This document shows positions 24,475 to 33,214 of a stretch of DNA of 64,000 nucleotides, piece after piece. Position 1 is the stretch's first letter. Each line of letters starts with the position of its first letter. Origin of the DNA: Leucobacter chromiisoli (lineage in GTDB: Bacteria > Actinomycetota > Actinomycetes > Actinomycetales > Microbacteriaceae); contig NZ_JAEHOH010000014.1 of the NCBI RefSeq assembly GCF_016522505.1, forward strand, positions 62,001 through 126,000, given 5' to 3'. The notes under the pieces were generated by a model, which ran no database searches, was not told the origin of the DNA, and was given only the letters and a program-made list of their open reading frames with translations. Both the position numbers and the translations under genes were made by a program.

Positions 24475-25523
24475 TACTCCGCGGCGGCGGCGCTCGCCGG
24501 GGCGTTCGCGGCGCTCTCGAGCACCTCGAAGTAGTCGCCGATGCCCCAGCCGATCGACAGCGGCGACGGATTCGCCGAAGCGGCGAGCGGGGTCGCATCC
24601 TCGAGGATCGCGATCCGGCCCTCGGCGACGGCGGGGATCTTCGACAGCAGCGGATCGGCCTGCAGCTGCTCGACGAGGCCGCCGTCGGGATCGCCGTAGG
24701 TGACGAAGATGTCGATGTCGCCGAAGCGATCGGCGGCCTCTGAGCTGATCTCGAGGTAGAACTCGTCGGTCTTCGCCGATTCCTCCTCGACGAGGGCGGG
24801 CTGCGGAAGCCCGATGCTCGCGAGGAAGCCGGGGCGGGTGTCGTGCACCGTGTAGTAGCCGATCTTCGAGAGGTCGGTCGGGTCCATGAAGGCGAAGAGC
24901 GCCTTCTTGCCCTCGAGCCCCGGATGCTCGGCCAGCGCGGTGTCGACCTCGGCGTGCAGATCCTCGATGAGCTGCCCGCCCTCGTCCGGGAGCCCGATCG
25001 CCGCGGCGTTCATTGTGATCATGTCGTCCAGGGTCGTGCCCCAGGGGGTGTCGGGGTAGGCGACCACGGGCGCGATCTTCGAGAGCGTGTCGTACTCGTC
25101 CTCGGTCAGGCCCGAGTAGGCGGCGAGGATCACGTCGGGCTGCGTATCGGCCACGGCCTCGAAGTCGATGCCGTCGGCCTCGTCGAACAGCACCGGGGTC
25201 TCCGCTCCGAGCTCCGCGAGCTGATCCTCGACCCAGGGCAGCACTCCGTCGCCGTCGTCGTCGCCCCAGGCGGCTTCGCTCATGCCGACGGGCACCACGC
25301 CGAGGGCCAGCGGCACCTCGTGATTGGACCAGGCGACCGTCGCGACGCGCTCGGGCTTCTCGGGGATGGTCGTCGTGCCGTAGGCATGCTCGATCTCGAC
25401 GGGGAACCCCTCCGACGAGCCTCCGCCCTCCGGCGCGTTCTCCGCGGCGGCGGGCGCGCAGGCCGCGAGGCCGGCGGCGAGCGAGATGGCGGCGGTGAGG
25501 CCAAGGATGCGTGAGGCGCGCAC
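24474..25523 (-). CDS. Iron-siderophore substrate-binding lipoprotein
   Basis: 349 residues. The signal peptide ends in lipobox LAAC (Cys22), so the mature protein is a lipid-anchored periplasmic-type binding protein. The core matches the FepB/FhuD class (TIPEKPERVATVAWSNHEVP, VILAAYSGLTEDEYDTLSKI). It captures ferric siderophores and passes them to the two permeases downstream. GTG 25523 has AAGGGAG upstream. A DtxR/IdeR-type box at 25593-25611 lies about 70 bases upstream within a TTGACA promoter, so it should be repressed when iron is plentiful. Confidence 0.93.
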   Translation of the reverse strand: MRASRILGLTAAISLAAGLAACAPAAAENAPEGGGSSEGFPVEIEHAYGTTTIPEKPERVATVAWSNHEVPLALGVVPVGMSEAAWGDDDGDGVLPWVEDQLAELGAETPVLFDEADGIDFEAVADTQPDVILAAYSGLTEDEYDTLSKIAPVVAYPDTPWGTTLDDMITMNAAAIGLPDEGGQLIEDLHAEVDTALAEHPGLEGKKALFAFMDPTDLSKIGYYTVHDTRPGFLASIGLPQPALVEEESAKTDEFYLEISSEAADRFGDIDIFVTYGDPDGGLVEQLQADPLLSKIPAVAEGRIAILEDATPLAASANPSPLSIGWGIGDYFEVLESAANAPASAAAAE

Positions 25524-25592
25524 GGGCGCTCCCTTCGTGTGGACTGCGCGGCAGTCGGGCTGACGGCGATCATTGTGAATGCCACGTCACAT

Positions 25593-25611
25593 GATGGTTA
25601 GGCTTACCTAA
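25593..25611 (-). promoter_or_regulatory. DtxR/IdeR iron box of the siderophore operon
   Basis: On the reverse strand TTAGGTAAGCCTAACCATC matches 17 of 19 positions of the DtxR/IdeR consensus TWAGGTWAGSCTWACCTWA. It overlaps the spacer of a promoter whose -35 is TTGACA immediately upstream, a classic repressor position. Confidence 0.85.
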
Positions 25612-25724
25612 TTTTGTCAAATACCGTGCGTTTCCTGTGCGGGCCGCGGAGGACCGCGGGACAGACGGCAGGGCCGGGCGGACTACGCTGTGAGGCGGAT
25701 CATCGGCCGAGCGGAGGAGCAGGG

Positions 25725-26678
25725 GTGACGACCATCAGGGTGAGCGCGATCGTGATGCGGGACGGCGAGGGCCGCATGCTGACGGTGCGCAAGCGCGGCA
25801 CCGAGATGCTGATGTTCCCCGGCGGCAAGCCGGAGCCCGGGGAGGATCCCCGGGACACCGCCATCCGGGAGTTCGCCGAGGAGCTGGGGGTGCGACTCGA
25901 CGGACTGCTGCTGCGCACGGTCGGCGAGTTCTCGGCTCCGGCCGCGAACGAGCCGGGGCACGAGGTCGTGGCCCACGTCTTCGAGCACCCGTTCGTGGAG
26001 GTGGGCGAGCCGCTCGCCGAGATCGACCGCGTCGAGTGGATCGACCCCGGCGAGGCGCGCCACGACATCGCTCCGCTGAGCACGATGCTGTTCCCGATCT
26101 TGCGCGAATCGGGCCGGGCGCCCGGCCGCATCGCGGTGTTCACGGGCTCCGCAGCGGGAGCCTCCCCCGCGTTCGCCGAGGCCGCGATCGAGCTCGCGTC
26201 CGCGTGCGCCCGATCGGGCGTCGGGATCGTCACCGGCGGCGGGCGCGTGGGACTCATGGGCGTGATCGCCGACGCGGCGCTGCGGGCCGGCGGAGAGGTC
26301 TTCGGCGTGATCCCGCAGCCGCTCGTCGAGGGCGAGATCGCGCACGAGAGTCTCACCCGTCTCGAGGTCGTCTCCGACATGCACGCGCGCAAGCACCGGA
26401 TGAGCGTGCTCTCCGACGCCTTCGTCGCCCTGCCGGGCGGGGCCGGCACCCTCGAGGAGCTGTTCGAGGCCTGGACGTGGCAGCAGCTCGGCATGCTGGC
26501 GAAGCCAGTCGCGCTCTACGACGTCGAGGGCTACTGGCAGCCGCTGCTCGGCATGCTCGATCGGATGGTCGACGAGGGGTTCCTGAGCGCGCCCCTCCGG
26601 GAGTCGCTGATCGTCGCGCGCACGCCGGACGAGCTGTTCTCGGCGCTCGCGACGTGGGTGCCCCCGCGCCGGAAATAG
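25725..26678 (+). CDS. Nudix hydrolase-LOG family fusion protein
   Basis: 317 residues with two enzyme domains. Residues 1-130 are a Nudix hydrolase with an intact Nudix box (GGKPEPGEDPRDTAIREFAE, then ELGV). Residues 138-317 are a LOG/TIGR00730 domain (IAVFTGSAAGASP, VTGGGRVGLMGVIADAAL and the PGGAGTLEE catalytic motif). LOG enzymes release ribose 5-phosphate from nucleoside monophosphates, including modified adenylates. Nudix enzymes cleave nucleoside diphosphate derivatives. The fusion suggests sequential breakdown of an unusual nucleotide. GTG 25725 has GGAGGAG upstream; the longer frame upstream crosses the iron-box promoter region. Confidence 0.9.
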   Translation: MTTIRVSAIVMRDGEGRMLTVRKRGTEMLMFPGGKPEPGEDPRDTAIREFAEELGVRLDGLLLRTVGEFSAPAANEPGHEVVAHVFEHPFVEVGEPLAEIDRVEWIDPGEARHDIAPLSTMLFPILRESGRAPGRIAVFTGSAAGASPAFAEAAIELASACARSGVGIVTGGGRVGLMGVIADAALRAGGEVFGVIPQPLVEGEIAHESLTRLEVVSDMHARKHRMSVLSDAFVALPGGAGTLEELFEAWTWQQLGMLAKPVALYDVEGYWQPLLGMLDRMVDEGFLSAPLRESLIVARTPDELFSALATWVPPRRK

Positions 26679-26709
26679 ACGGGACCACCCGGTAGAAAAC
26701 GCCGCGCGC

Positions 26710-27729
26710 TCAGGTTCCCGGACGGAACGCCGTGGATCGCCGAACCACGAGCTCCGGCGAGAGCGCGATGGAGGCGGGGCGCTCCCCGCCCGGGCCCCGC
26801 TCGATCATCCCGGTGAGCATCTCGGCGGCCTTGCTTCCCATGCCGCCGAGCTCATGCCGCACCGAGGTGAGCGGCACCGGGAGATTCGCGGCGATGTTGG
26901 AGTCGTTCACCGCTATCACCCCGATCTCCTCCCCGATCCGCAGGCCCCGCTCAGCCAGCACCGATACCGCTGCGAACGCGAACATGTCGATGGTCGCGAA
27001 AACGGCGGTGGGCGGCCTCGGAGACCGCTCGAGATACTCGGCGAGAGCCCGCTTCGCGTCGGCGAGGTCGAAGCCCGAACCGACGAGCGTGCACGACTCC
27101 AGGAGCCCCTCCGCCGCGTCCGCGAAGCCGCGGCTCCGCGCGACCACGTTTCCCGCGTGGCTCGGACCTGCCAGCACCACCACGTCCGTGTGCCCCTGCT
27201 CGGCGAGGTGGCGAGCCGCGAGCCTACCGCTCTCAGCATCGTCGCAGGTCACGGAGATCTCCCCCGGGAGCGGGCGACTCATCAGCAGATAGGGGAAATC
27301 ATCCGCTGCAAGCTCCGAAAAGTAGTGCTCGCCGAGGTGGGCGTCGGCGAAGACGATGCCGTCGACGCCGTGCGCGCGGAACGTCTCGACACGACTCGCG
27401 CGCACCCGGGGGTCGTCCGTGGAGTTGGCCACGCAGGTCTGATAGCCCAGTTCCGCGGCACGCGCCTCGAAGCCCCCGTACATCTGACTCACCGCCACGT
27501 CGGTGAGATCCGGGACGATCACGCCGAGCAGCCTGCTGCTCCGCGTACGGAGCGCCGATGCGACGGTGTTCAAACGGTACCCGAGGCGATCCGCAGCCTC
27601 CACCGCCCGCTTCGCCCCATCCGAACGCAGCGGAACGCCGGAGCGCCTGCGGGCGAGTGCGCGCGAGACGGTCGCAGCGCTCACCCCGGCTTCGAGGGCG
27701 ACGTCGGACAGGGTGGGCGATCGTCGCAT
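26710..27729 (-). CDS. LacI family transcriptional regulator
   Basis: 339 residues. The N-terminal LacI helix-turn-helix is DVALEAGVSAATVSRAL, followed by the hinge LRTRSSRLLGVIVPDLTD and a periplasmic-binding-protein-like sensor domain ending in TSVRHELGGMGSKAAEMLTG. GGAGG lies 5 bases before the ATG. It is divergent from the amidase/symporter/carbamoylase cluster. A perfect TGCAATCGATTGCA palindrome of the LacI type lies in front of that cluster, so this protein is its likely repressor. The inducer is unknown. Confidence 0.93.
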   Translation of the reverse strand: MRRSPTLSDVALEAGVSAATVSRALARRRSGVPLRSDGAKRAVEAADRLGYRLNTVASALRTRSSRLLGVIVPDLTDVAVSQMYGGFEARAAELGYQTCVANSTDDPRVRASRVETFRAHGVDGIVFADAHLGEHYFSELAADDFPYLLMSRPLPGEISVTCDDAESGRLAARHLAEQGHTDVVVLAGPSHAGNVVARSRGFADAAEGLLESCTLVGSGFDLADAKRALAEYLERSPRPPTAVFATIDMFAFAAVSVLAERGLRIGEEIGVIAVNDSNIAANLPVPLTSVRHELGGMGSKAAEMLTGMIERGPGGERPASIALSPELVVRRSTAFRPGT

Positions 27730-27898
27730 CCGCACCTCCGCTTCCTCTCTGCTGCGAGGATACCGCCCGCCCACGACCGCGGCGGCTCCGGTCGGCCGCA
27801 AATGCGCGCCGTGATCTCGAGTTTCAACATCACCTGACGTTTATCCTGCCGGGGGCTTGACCGGCGACCCGTTCGTCTGCACAATCGATGCCACGAGA

Positions 27899-27912
27899 TG
27901 CAATCGATTGCA
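27899..27912. promoter_or_regulatory. LacI-type operator
   Basis: TGCAATCGATTGCA is a perfect 14-bp palindrome with the central CG typical of LacI/GalR operators. It lies 11 bases before the amidase start codon. A degenerate second copy (GCACAATCGATGCC) sits about 20 bases upstream. Confidence 0.8.
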
Positions 27913-27923
27913 AAGGAGCGAGG

Positions 27924-28757
27924 ATGCCGACGCAGGTGACCGTTGCAGCCGTCCAGACCATTCCCGTGATCGGCGACACGGCCCACAACCTTGCCGACAT
28001 GCTTGCTCGGGCGGACGAGGCCGCGAGGCGGGGAGCTCGCCTCATCGTGTTCCCTGAGCTCGCCACTTCCGGATACGTCTTCTCCGACGCGGACGAGGCG
28101 CGAGACTGCGCCGGAGCCCTCGTCTCCCTCGACGCCGCCGGAAGATTCCGCGAGCTCTGCGCACGGCACGGTGCGGTGGCCGTCTTCGGCTACCCCGAGA
28201 TCGACGACGACCGGCTCTACAACTCCGCCATGGTCGTCGGACCCGAGGGAGTTGTCGGCAACTACCGCAAGAATCATCTCTGGAACCTGGAGAACGAGAT
28301 CTTCACCCCCGGCGACACCGGCTACCCCGTCTTCGACACGCTGGTCGGCAGAGTCGGGATCCTCATCTGCTACGACATCTGGTTCCCCGAGGCGGTGCGG
28401 TCCCTCGTGCTCGGCGAGGCGGACGTGATCTGTCTCCCGACCAACTGGGTGCCCATCGAGGGCGCCCCGCACGGTCGCCTGACCATGGCCAACCTGCTCT
28501 GCCAGACGAACAGCCACATCAACGGAATCACGATCGTCGGGGCCGACCGCGCCGGCGTGGAGCGCGGCCAGGAGTTCCTCGGGAAGAGCGTCATCTCCTC
28601 ACCCTCTGGCGAACTCGCAGCCGGGCCCGCGAGCGACACCGAGGCCGAGACACTCTACGCAGCCTTCGACGGCGCCGAAGGGCGCCGGGCACGGCACTGG
28701 AACGACTACAACGACCCGGTCGAGAACCGCCGGCCCGAGACCTACCGCCTGCAATAG
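27924..28757 (+). CDS. Nitrilase-superfamily amidase/N-carbamoyl hydrolase
   Basis: 277 residues with the full nitrilase fold and catalytic triad: Glu45 (VFPELATSGY), Lys in NYRKNHLWN and Cys in LICYDIWFPE. It resembles the plant/bacterial branch that hydrolyses N-carbamoyl compounds and omega-amides; the exact substrate cannot be read from the sequence. AAGGAG precedes the ATG at 27924, 11 bases after the LacI-type operator. It is first in a same-strand cluster with a sodium symporter and an M20-type carbamoylase. Confidence 0.88.
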   Translation: MPTQVTVAAVQTIPVIGDTAHNLADMLARADEAARRGARLIVFPELATSGYVFSDADEARDCAGALVSLDAAGRFRELCARHGAVAVFGYPEIDDDRLYNSAMVVGPEGVVGNYRKNHLWNLENEIFTPGDTGYPVFDTLVGRVGILICYDIWFPEAVRSLVLGEADVICLPTNWVPIEGAPHGRLTMANLLCQTNSHINGITIVGADRAGVERGQEFLGKSVISSPSGELAAGPASDTEAETLYAAFDGAEGRRARHWNDYNDPVENRRPETYRLQ

Positions 28758-28790
28758 ACCATCCGAGAACGGCACGCAAAGGAGCTGCAC

Positions 28791-28925
28791 GTGACACCCG
28801 AATACCTCTGGGCCCTCGCGGGCGTCGTCTGCATCGTGGGCATGCTCGTCACGATCCGCATCGGCACCCGCAAGGCCGACCCGTCAGACGTCGAAAGCGC
28901 TCCTGAACAGGGAGGCGAGCGCTGA
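28791..28925 (+). CDS. 44-residue single-helix membrane protein before the symporter
   Basis: Starts at GTG with AAAGGAG upstream and encodes one hydrophobic helix (LWALAGVVCIVGMLVTIRIG) followed by a polar tail KADPSDVESAPEQGGER. Its stop overlaps the symporter ATG (TGATG), so both are translated together. Several sodium symporter families have such a tiny accessory subunit. I infer a similar role here from position and topology only. Confidence 0.7.
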   Translation: MTPEYLWALAGVVCIVGMLVTIRIGTRKADPSDVESAPEQGGER

Positions 28926-30421
28926 TGTCGTTCCAGACCCTCGGCATCCTCGTCATCGCGGTGCTCGGCGCCATCTGGATCTTCGCCGGCCTGAAGGTCA
29001 GCAAGAAGGTCAAGGGCACCGACGACTACCTCGTCGGCGGCCGGAACGTGGGCGTCGCCCTCGGCAGCGCGACGATCCTCGCCACGTGGGTGACCGGCAA
29101 CACCATCCTCGCCGCCCCGGAGAGCGGGTACACCTACGGTGTTCTCGGCGTGCTCGGCTACGCCGTCGGCGGCGGCCTCGCCGTGATCGCCTTCGCCCCG
29201 CTTGCGGCGCGCCTCAAGGAGATCCTCCCCGGAGGCCGCACTGTCGGCGACTTCTTCCGCCTCCGCTTCGACGGGAAGAACTACTGGCTGTTCCTGGTCA
29301 TGCTGCTGATCTGGGATCTCGGCTGGCTCCTCACCCAGGCCATGGCGGCGGGAATCATCCTCGAGTCCATCTTCGGGATCCCCTTCCAGGTAGGGGTGAT
29401 CGCGACGGTGCTCATCGTGCTCGCCTACGTCACGATCGGCGGCATGATCTCGGTACTCAGCACCGACTTCATGCAGACGCTCCTCATCATGATTCTCGTC
29501 TTCGTCTTCCCGGCGCTCGTCTACTGGATGGCGGGGCCCCGCGTGGTCTACGACGGCATGCTCACCCGCATGCCCGAGACGCTGCAGCTCGACAATCCCG
29601 CCGGGCTCCTGTTCCTCTGCGTGATCCCGCTCGTCTACATCGGCGAGGTCTTCATGGACAACACGTTCTGGCAGCGGGCGTTCGCGCTGCGGAAGTCGGT
29701 CATGAAGAAGACCTTCACCTACGCGGGCATCGGTTGGATCTTCGTGCCGATCGCGACCGGCACGCTCGCCTTCGTCGCCGTCGGGACGGGCCTCGAGTTG
29801 CCCGGCGGACCGAGCTCGGTCGCCCCCGAGGTGGTCGCCGAGCACGCCGGCACGCTCGGCTCGGTGCTCTTCCTCGCCCTGTTGTGGGCCGCCCTCGCAT
29901 CGACGATGGCCGCTCTCCTCAACGGCGTGGCGGGCATCTTCATGAACGACATCTACAACAACGTCATCAACAAGCGGGCGACGGACAAGCAGGTGCTCTG
30001 GTCGGGGCGAGTCGCCACCGTGGTACTCGCGGCGATCACCATCGCCACGGCCCTTGCGAGGCCCACGACGCTGCTGTCGCTGCTCATCTGGCTCGGCGTC
30101 ATCAACGCGGCGTACATCATCCCGATAGTGAGCGGCGCGTTCTTCAAGCGCACCAACCCCACCGGCGTCTTCGTCAGCGTGATCACCGGCGTCCTCGCGG
30201 GCCTCACGTTCTACGGGGGCGGCGCCTTGGATCTCCTGTTCTTCAAGATTCCGCTCTTCGATTTCCCCGAATGGGCGTCGGGAGATCTGCAGGGCGCGGT
30301 CGTCTCGTTCACGATCTCGGCGCTCGGGGTGCTCATATCGACCAAGCTCTTCCCCAGACCCTACGACTTCCGGAAGATGCGCGATTGGAAACCCGCGTCG
30401 GCGATCAAGACAGGAGCGTGA
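28925..30421 (+). CDS. Sodium:solute symporter (SSS family)
   Basis: 498 residues with about 13 membrane helices. SSS features include KKVKGTDDYLVGGRNVGVAL near the N-terminus, TWVTGNTILAAPESGYTYG, and ALASTMAALLNGVAGIFMND in helix 8, where the sodium site lies. It probably imports the substrate of the two flanking hydrolases. It is coupled to a tiny membrane protein upstream (1-base overlap) and followed within 2 bases by another tiny membrane protein. Confidence 0.93.
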   Translation: MSFQTLGILVIAVLGAIWIFAGLKVSKKVKGTDDYLVGGRNVGVALGSATILATWVTGNTILAAPESGYTYGVLGVLGYAVGGGLAVIAFAPLAARLKEILPGGRTVGDFFRLRFDGKNYWLFLVMLLIWDLGWLLTQAMAAGIILESIFGIPFQVGVIATVLIVLAYVTIGGMISVLSTDFMQTLLIMILVFVFPALVYWMAGPRVVYDGMLTRMPETLQLDNPAGLLFLCVIPLVYIGEVFMDNTFWQRAFALRKSVMKKTFTYAGIGWIFVPIATGTLAFVAVGTGLELPGGPSSVAPEVVAEHAGTLGSVLFLALLWAALASTMAALLNGVAGIFMNDIYNNVINKRATDKQVLWSGRVATVVLAAITIATALARPTTLLSLLIWLGVINAAYIIPIVSGAFFKRTNPTGVFVSVITGVLAGLTFYGGGALDLLFFKIPLFDFPEWASGDLQGAVVSFTISALGVLISTKLFPRPYDFRKMRDWKPASAIKTGA

Positions 30422-30423
30422 TC

Positions 30424-30546
30424 ATGACACTTCCCTACGCACTCTGGCTCATGCTCATCGGGGTGGGCGTCGTCGGGAGCATCTCGACCTTCGTCGGCAT
30501 CCTCGTGGCGTTCTTCAAGGAGCGCAGGAGCGATCAGTTGTGGTGA
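30424..30546 (+). CDS. 40-residue single-helix membrane protein after the symporter
   Basis: Begins MTLPYALWLMLIGVGVVGSI with one helix and a charged end FFKERRSDQLW. It starts 2 bases after the symporter stop. The topology resembles small accessory proteins annotated next to symporters in other bacteria. Having two different ones on either side of the symporter is notable. Confidence 0.65.
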   Translation: MTLPYALWLMLIGVGVVGSISTFVGILVAFFKERRSDQLW

Positions 30547-30625
30547 CTGCGGCGACGCACATGACCCGCTCATCCGCGAACGCCCCCGCCACCCGGACGA
30601 CCCCTGCTACGCGACTGGAGACCAC

Positions 30626-31873
30626 ATGCCGCACCTCACCTCCGCCGACCGCCTCTTCCTCGACGACTTCCGCGGTCTCGAGCGGATCGGTGCCACCCCG
30701 GCGGGTGGTGTCCACCGGCTCTCCGGAACGGCTGAGGACGGGGCGCTCAGGGAATGGTTCCGGTCCCACGCCGAGGCTCAGGGCTTCGATGTCAGAGTCG
30801 ACGGGATCGGCAACATGTTCGCCTGCCGGGAGCTCGTGCCGGGCGCGCCATACGTGCTGGTCGGCTCGCACCTCGATTCGCAGCCCCTCGCGGGCCGGTT
30901 CGACGGTGCGTACGGCGTCCTCGCGGCACTCTACGCCGCGAGCCGGGCCCTCGATCGCCTCGCGGCAGACGGGTGTGCGCCGGCTCGCAACCTCGCTGTC
31001 GTCAACTGGTTCAACGAGGAAGGCGCTCGCTTCGCCCCCTCACTCATGGGGAGCAGCGTCTACGCCGGCCTCTACTCGATCGAGGACATGCTCGAGGTCC
31101 GGGATCTCGACGGCGTGAGCGTCCGCGAGGCTCTCGACGCGATCGGTTGGAGGGGGTCGGACGCACCGCCGGACGCGGCATGCTACGCCGAGATCCACAT
31201 CGAGCAGGGGCGCATCCTCGAGCGCGAGGGGCTCGATGTGGGGGTGGTCGAGGCGAGCTGGTACACCCAGAAGCTCGACATCACCGTGCTGGGAGAGCAG
31301 TCGCACACGGGCGCGACCGCGATGGCGGACCGGCGTGACGCGTTGGTCGCCGCCGCTGAAGCGGTGCTCGCCGTGCACGACGTGACCCTCGACTTCCCCG
31401 AGGAGATGCTCGTCTCGTCGGTCGGGCAGCACGTGGTCGAGCCCAACTCGCCGATCGTCGTACCGCGGCGCGTCCACATGATCGCGGACGTGAGGTCGGG
31501 GGATCCCGAGATCGTGCGCGCTGCCCGGGCGGCACTGCTCGATCAGTTCGAGAGGATCGGCGATAGGCGACGGGTCGACTTCATCGTCGAGGACTTCGAC
31601 GTGCGAGAGGTGTGCCGCTTCCCCGAGGCGGGGATCGCGCTGGCCGAGGAGGCGATGCGAGCGGAGGGACTCGCGTCGCGTCGACTCTCGACCATGGCGG
31701 GTCACGATGCGGTGGCGCTGAACTCGGTCGTGCCTACCGTGCTGCTGTTCACCCCCAGCGTCGACGGTGTCTCGCACTGCGAACGGGAGCTGACGAGTGA
31801 CGAGGACATGCTCACGGGCGTGCGCGCGCTCACCGGCGTGGTGCGGGCGCTGCTGGAGCGCACGCTGCCCTGA
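30626..31873 (+). CDS. M20-family Zn-dependent amidohydrolase (N-carbamoyl-L-amino acid hydrolase/allantoate amidohydrolase-like)
   Basis: 415 residues of the hydantoinase/carbamoylase group of M20 enzymes. Metal ligands and motifs visible are GSHLDSQPLAGRFDGAYG (His, Asp), WFNEEGARF (Glu) and EIHIEQGRILE (His), with C-terminal TMAGHDAVALNSVVPTVLLF (His). It should hydrolyse an N-carbamoyl or ureido group, releasing ammonia and carbon dioxide. GGAGA precedes the ATG. It is last in the LacI-controlled cluster; a 79-base gap separates it from the small membrane gene. Confidence 0.9.
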   Translation: MPHLTSADRLFLDDFRGLERIGATPAGGVHRLSGTAEDGALREWFRSHAEAQGFDVRVDGIGNMFACRELVPGAPYVLVGSHLDSQPLAGRFDGAYGVLAALYAASRALDRLAADGCAPARNLAVVNWFNEEGARFAPSLMGSSVYAGLYSIEDMLEVRDLDGVSVREALDAIGWRGSDAPPDAACYAEIHIEQGRILEREGLDVGVVEASWYTQKLDITVLGEQSHTGATAMADRRDALVAAAEAVLAVHDVTLDFPEEMLVSSVGQHVVEPNSPIVVPRRVHMIADVRSGDPEIVRAARAALLDQFERIGDRRRVDFIVEDFDVREVCRFPEAGIALAEEAMRAEGLASRRLSTMAGHDAVALNSVVPTVLLFTPSVDGVSHCERELTSDEDMLTGVRALTGVVRALLERTLP

Positions 31874-31946
31874 TCACGCCCCGACGAGGCGCGCCAGGCC
31901 GCCGGGGCAGTCCGGCGAGGCCGTCCGGCACGGTAGTGTCTCTGGC

Positions 31947-33161
31947 ATGAGCGCCCAGTCGGCGACCGCCGCGACACGATGGATCGACGCCGCCTTCGTG
32001 CGCGGGGGCACGAGCAAGGGGCTCTTCTTCGCCGAGCGCGCGCTCCCGCCGCCCGGGGAGCAGCGCGACGCCCTGTTCGCCGGCGCGCTCGGATCACCGG
32101 ATCCGTTCGGCCGCCAGCTCGACGGCATGGGCGGCGGGATCTCGTCGCTCTCGAAGGTGATGGTCGTGGGCGAGGCCGGCGCCGCGCACGCCCCCGCGGA
32201 TCTCGTCTACACCTTCGGCCAGGTCGCGGTCGGCGTCGCGGCGGTCGACTACTCCGGCAACTGCGGCAATCTCTCGGCGGGCGTGGTGCCGTTCGCGCTG
32301 CACACGGGCCTGCTGAGCCTGCCGGACGGCCCGCGGACCGTGCGTCTGCTGAACACCAACACCGGCAAGCGGGTCGTCGTGAACCTGGTGGTCGAGGACG
32401 GCGAGGCCGCCGTCGCCGGCGACTTCGTCGTGCCCGGCGTCGCGGGAGCGGGATCGCCGATCGAGCTCGTCTACCCCGATCCCGCCGGCAGTCGCACGGC
32501 CGGCCAGCTGCCCACCGGCCGCCCGATCGACGTGCTGCGATCGACGGGGCGCGAGATCGAGGCGTCGCTCGTCGACGTGGCACTGCCGCTCGTCGTGGTG
32601 AGGGCCGCCGATCTCGGCCTCTCCGGCGCGGAGTCGCCCGACGAGATCGATGCGGCGAGCGGCCGCGCCGTCGAGCTCGAGGCGCTGCGACGCGAGGCGG
32701 CCGTGCTGATGGGCCTCGCGCGCTCGCCCGAGGAGACCCCGCAGGCGGTGCCCAAGGTCGTGTGCGTCGCCGAGCCCCGGGACTCGCGGCTGCTCGACGG
32801 ATCCCTCGTCGCCGCCGACGACGCCGACGTGCTCGCGCGCACGATGTCGATGGGGCTCGCGCACCGCGCGGTTCCCGGGACGGCGGCGATGTGCCTCGCC
32901 GCGGCGGCCGCCATCCCGGGCACCCTCGTCGAGGCGATCGTGCGCGACCGGCGCCCCTCGGAGCGCGCCCTGAGGATCGGCACGCCCTCCGGCGTCGTGA
33001 CCGCCGGCGCGGTCGCGGAGCGGCAGGCGGCTGAGACGGGGAACGGCGAGGTTCGCGACGGCGTGCCGGTGGTGACCGGGGCCTCGCTGTTCCGAACCGC
33101 GCGTGTGCTCATGAGCGGCCGGGTCTCCGTGCCGAAGCGCCCGGCGGACGACCGCCCCTGA
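31947..33161 (+). CDS. PrpF-family protein (2-methylaconitate isomerase-like)
   Basis: 404 residues of the PrpF/DUF453 family, two-domain proline-racemase-like folds that isomerise unsaturated tricarboxylates such as 2-methylaconitate or 4-oxalomesaconate. Family marks are FVRGGTSKGLFF at the N-terminus, GGISSLSKVMVV, VDYSGNCGNLSAGV (catalytic Cys) and NTNTGKRV. No methylcitrate-cycle genes are adjacent, so the substrate is open. ATG 31947 is chosen because TAGTGT ends 7 bases upstream. Confidence 0.9.
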   Translation: MSAQSATAATRWIDAAFVRGGTSKGLFFAERALPPPGEQRDALFAGALGSPDPFGRQLDGMGGGISSLSKVMVVGEAGAAHAPADLVYTFGQVAVGVAAVDYSGNCGNLSAGVVPFALHTGLLSLPDGPRTVRLLNTNTGKRVVVNLVVEDGEAAVAGDFVVPGVAGAGSPIELVYPDPAGSRTAGQLPTGRPIDVLRSTGREIEASLVDVALPLVVVRAADLGLSGAESPDEIDAASGRAVELEALRREAAVLMGLARSPEETPQAVPKVVCVAEPRDSRLLDGSLVAADDADVLARTMSMGLAHRAVPGTAAMCLAAAAAIPGTLVEAIVRDRRPSERALRIGTPSGVVTAGAVAERQAAETGNGEVRDGVPVVTGASLFRTARVLMSGRVSVPKRPADDRP

Positions 33162-33214
33162 GCGTCCCCGCGCCGATCCGCCCGCACCGCGGGGGGAGGG
33201 TGGAGAATGAGAGC

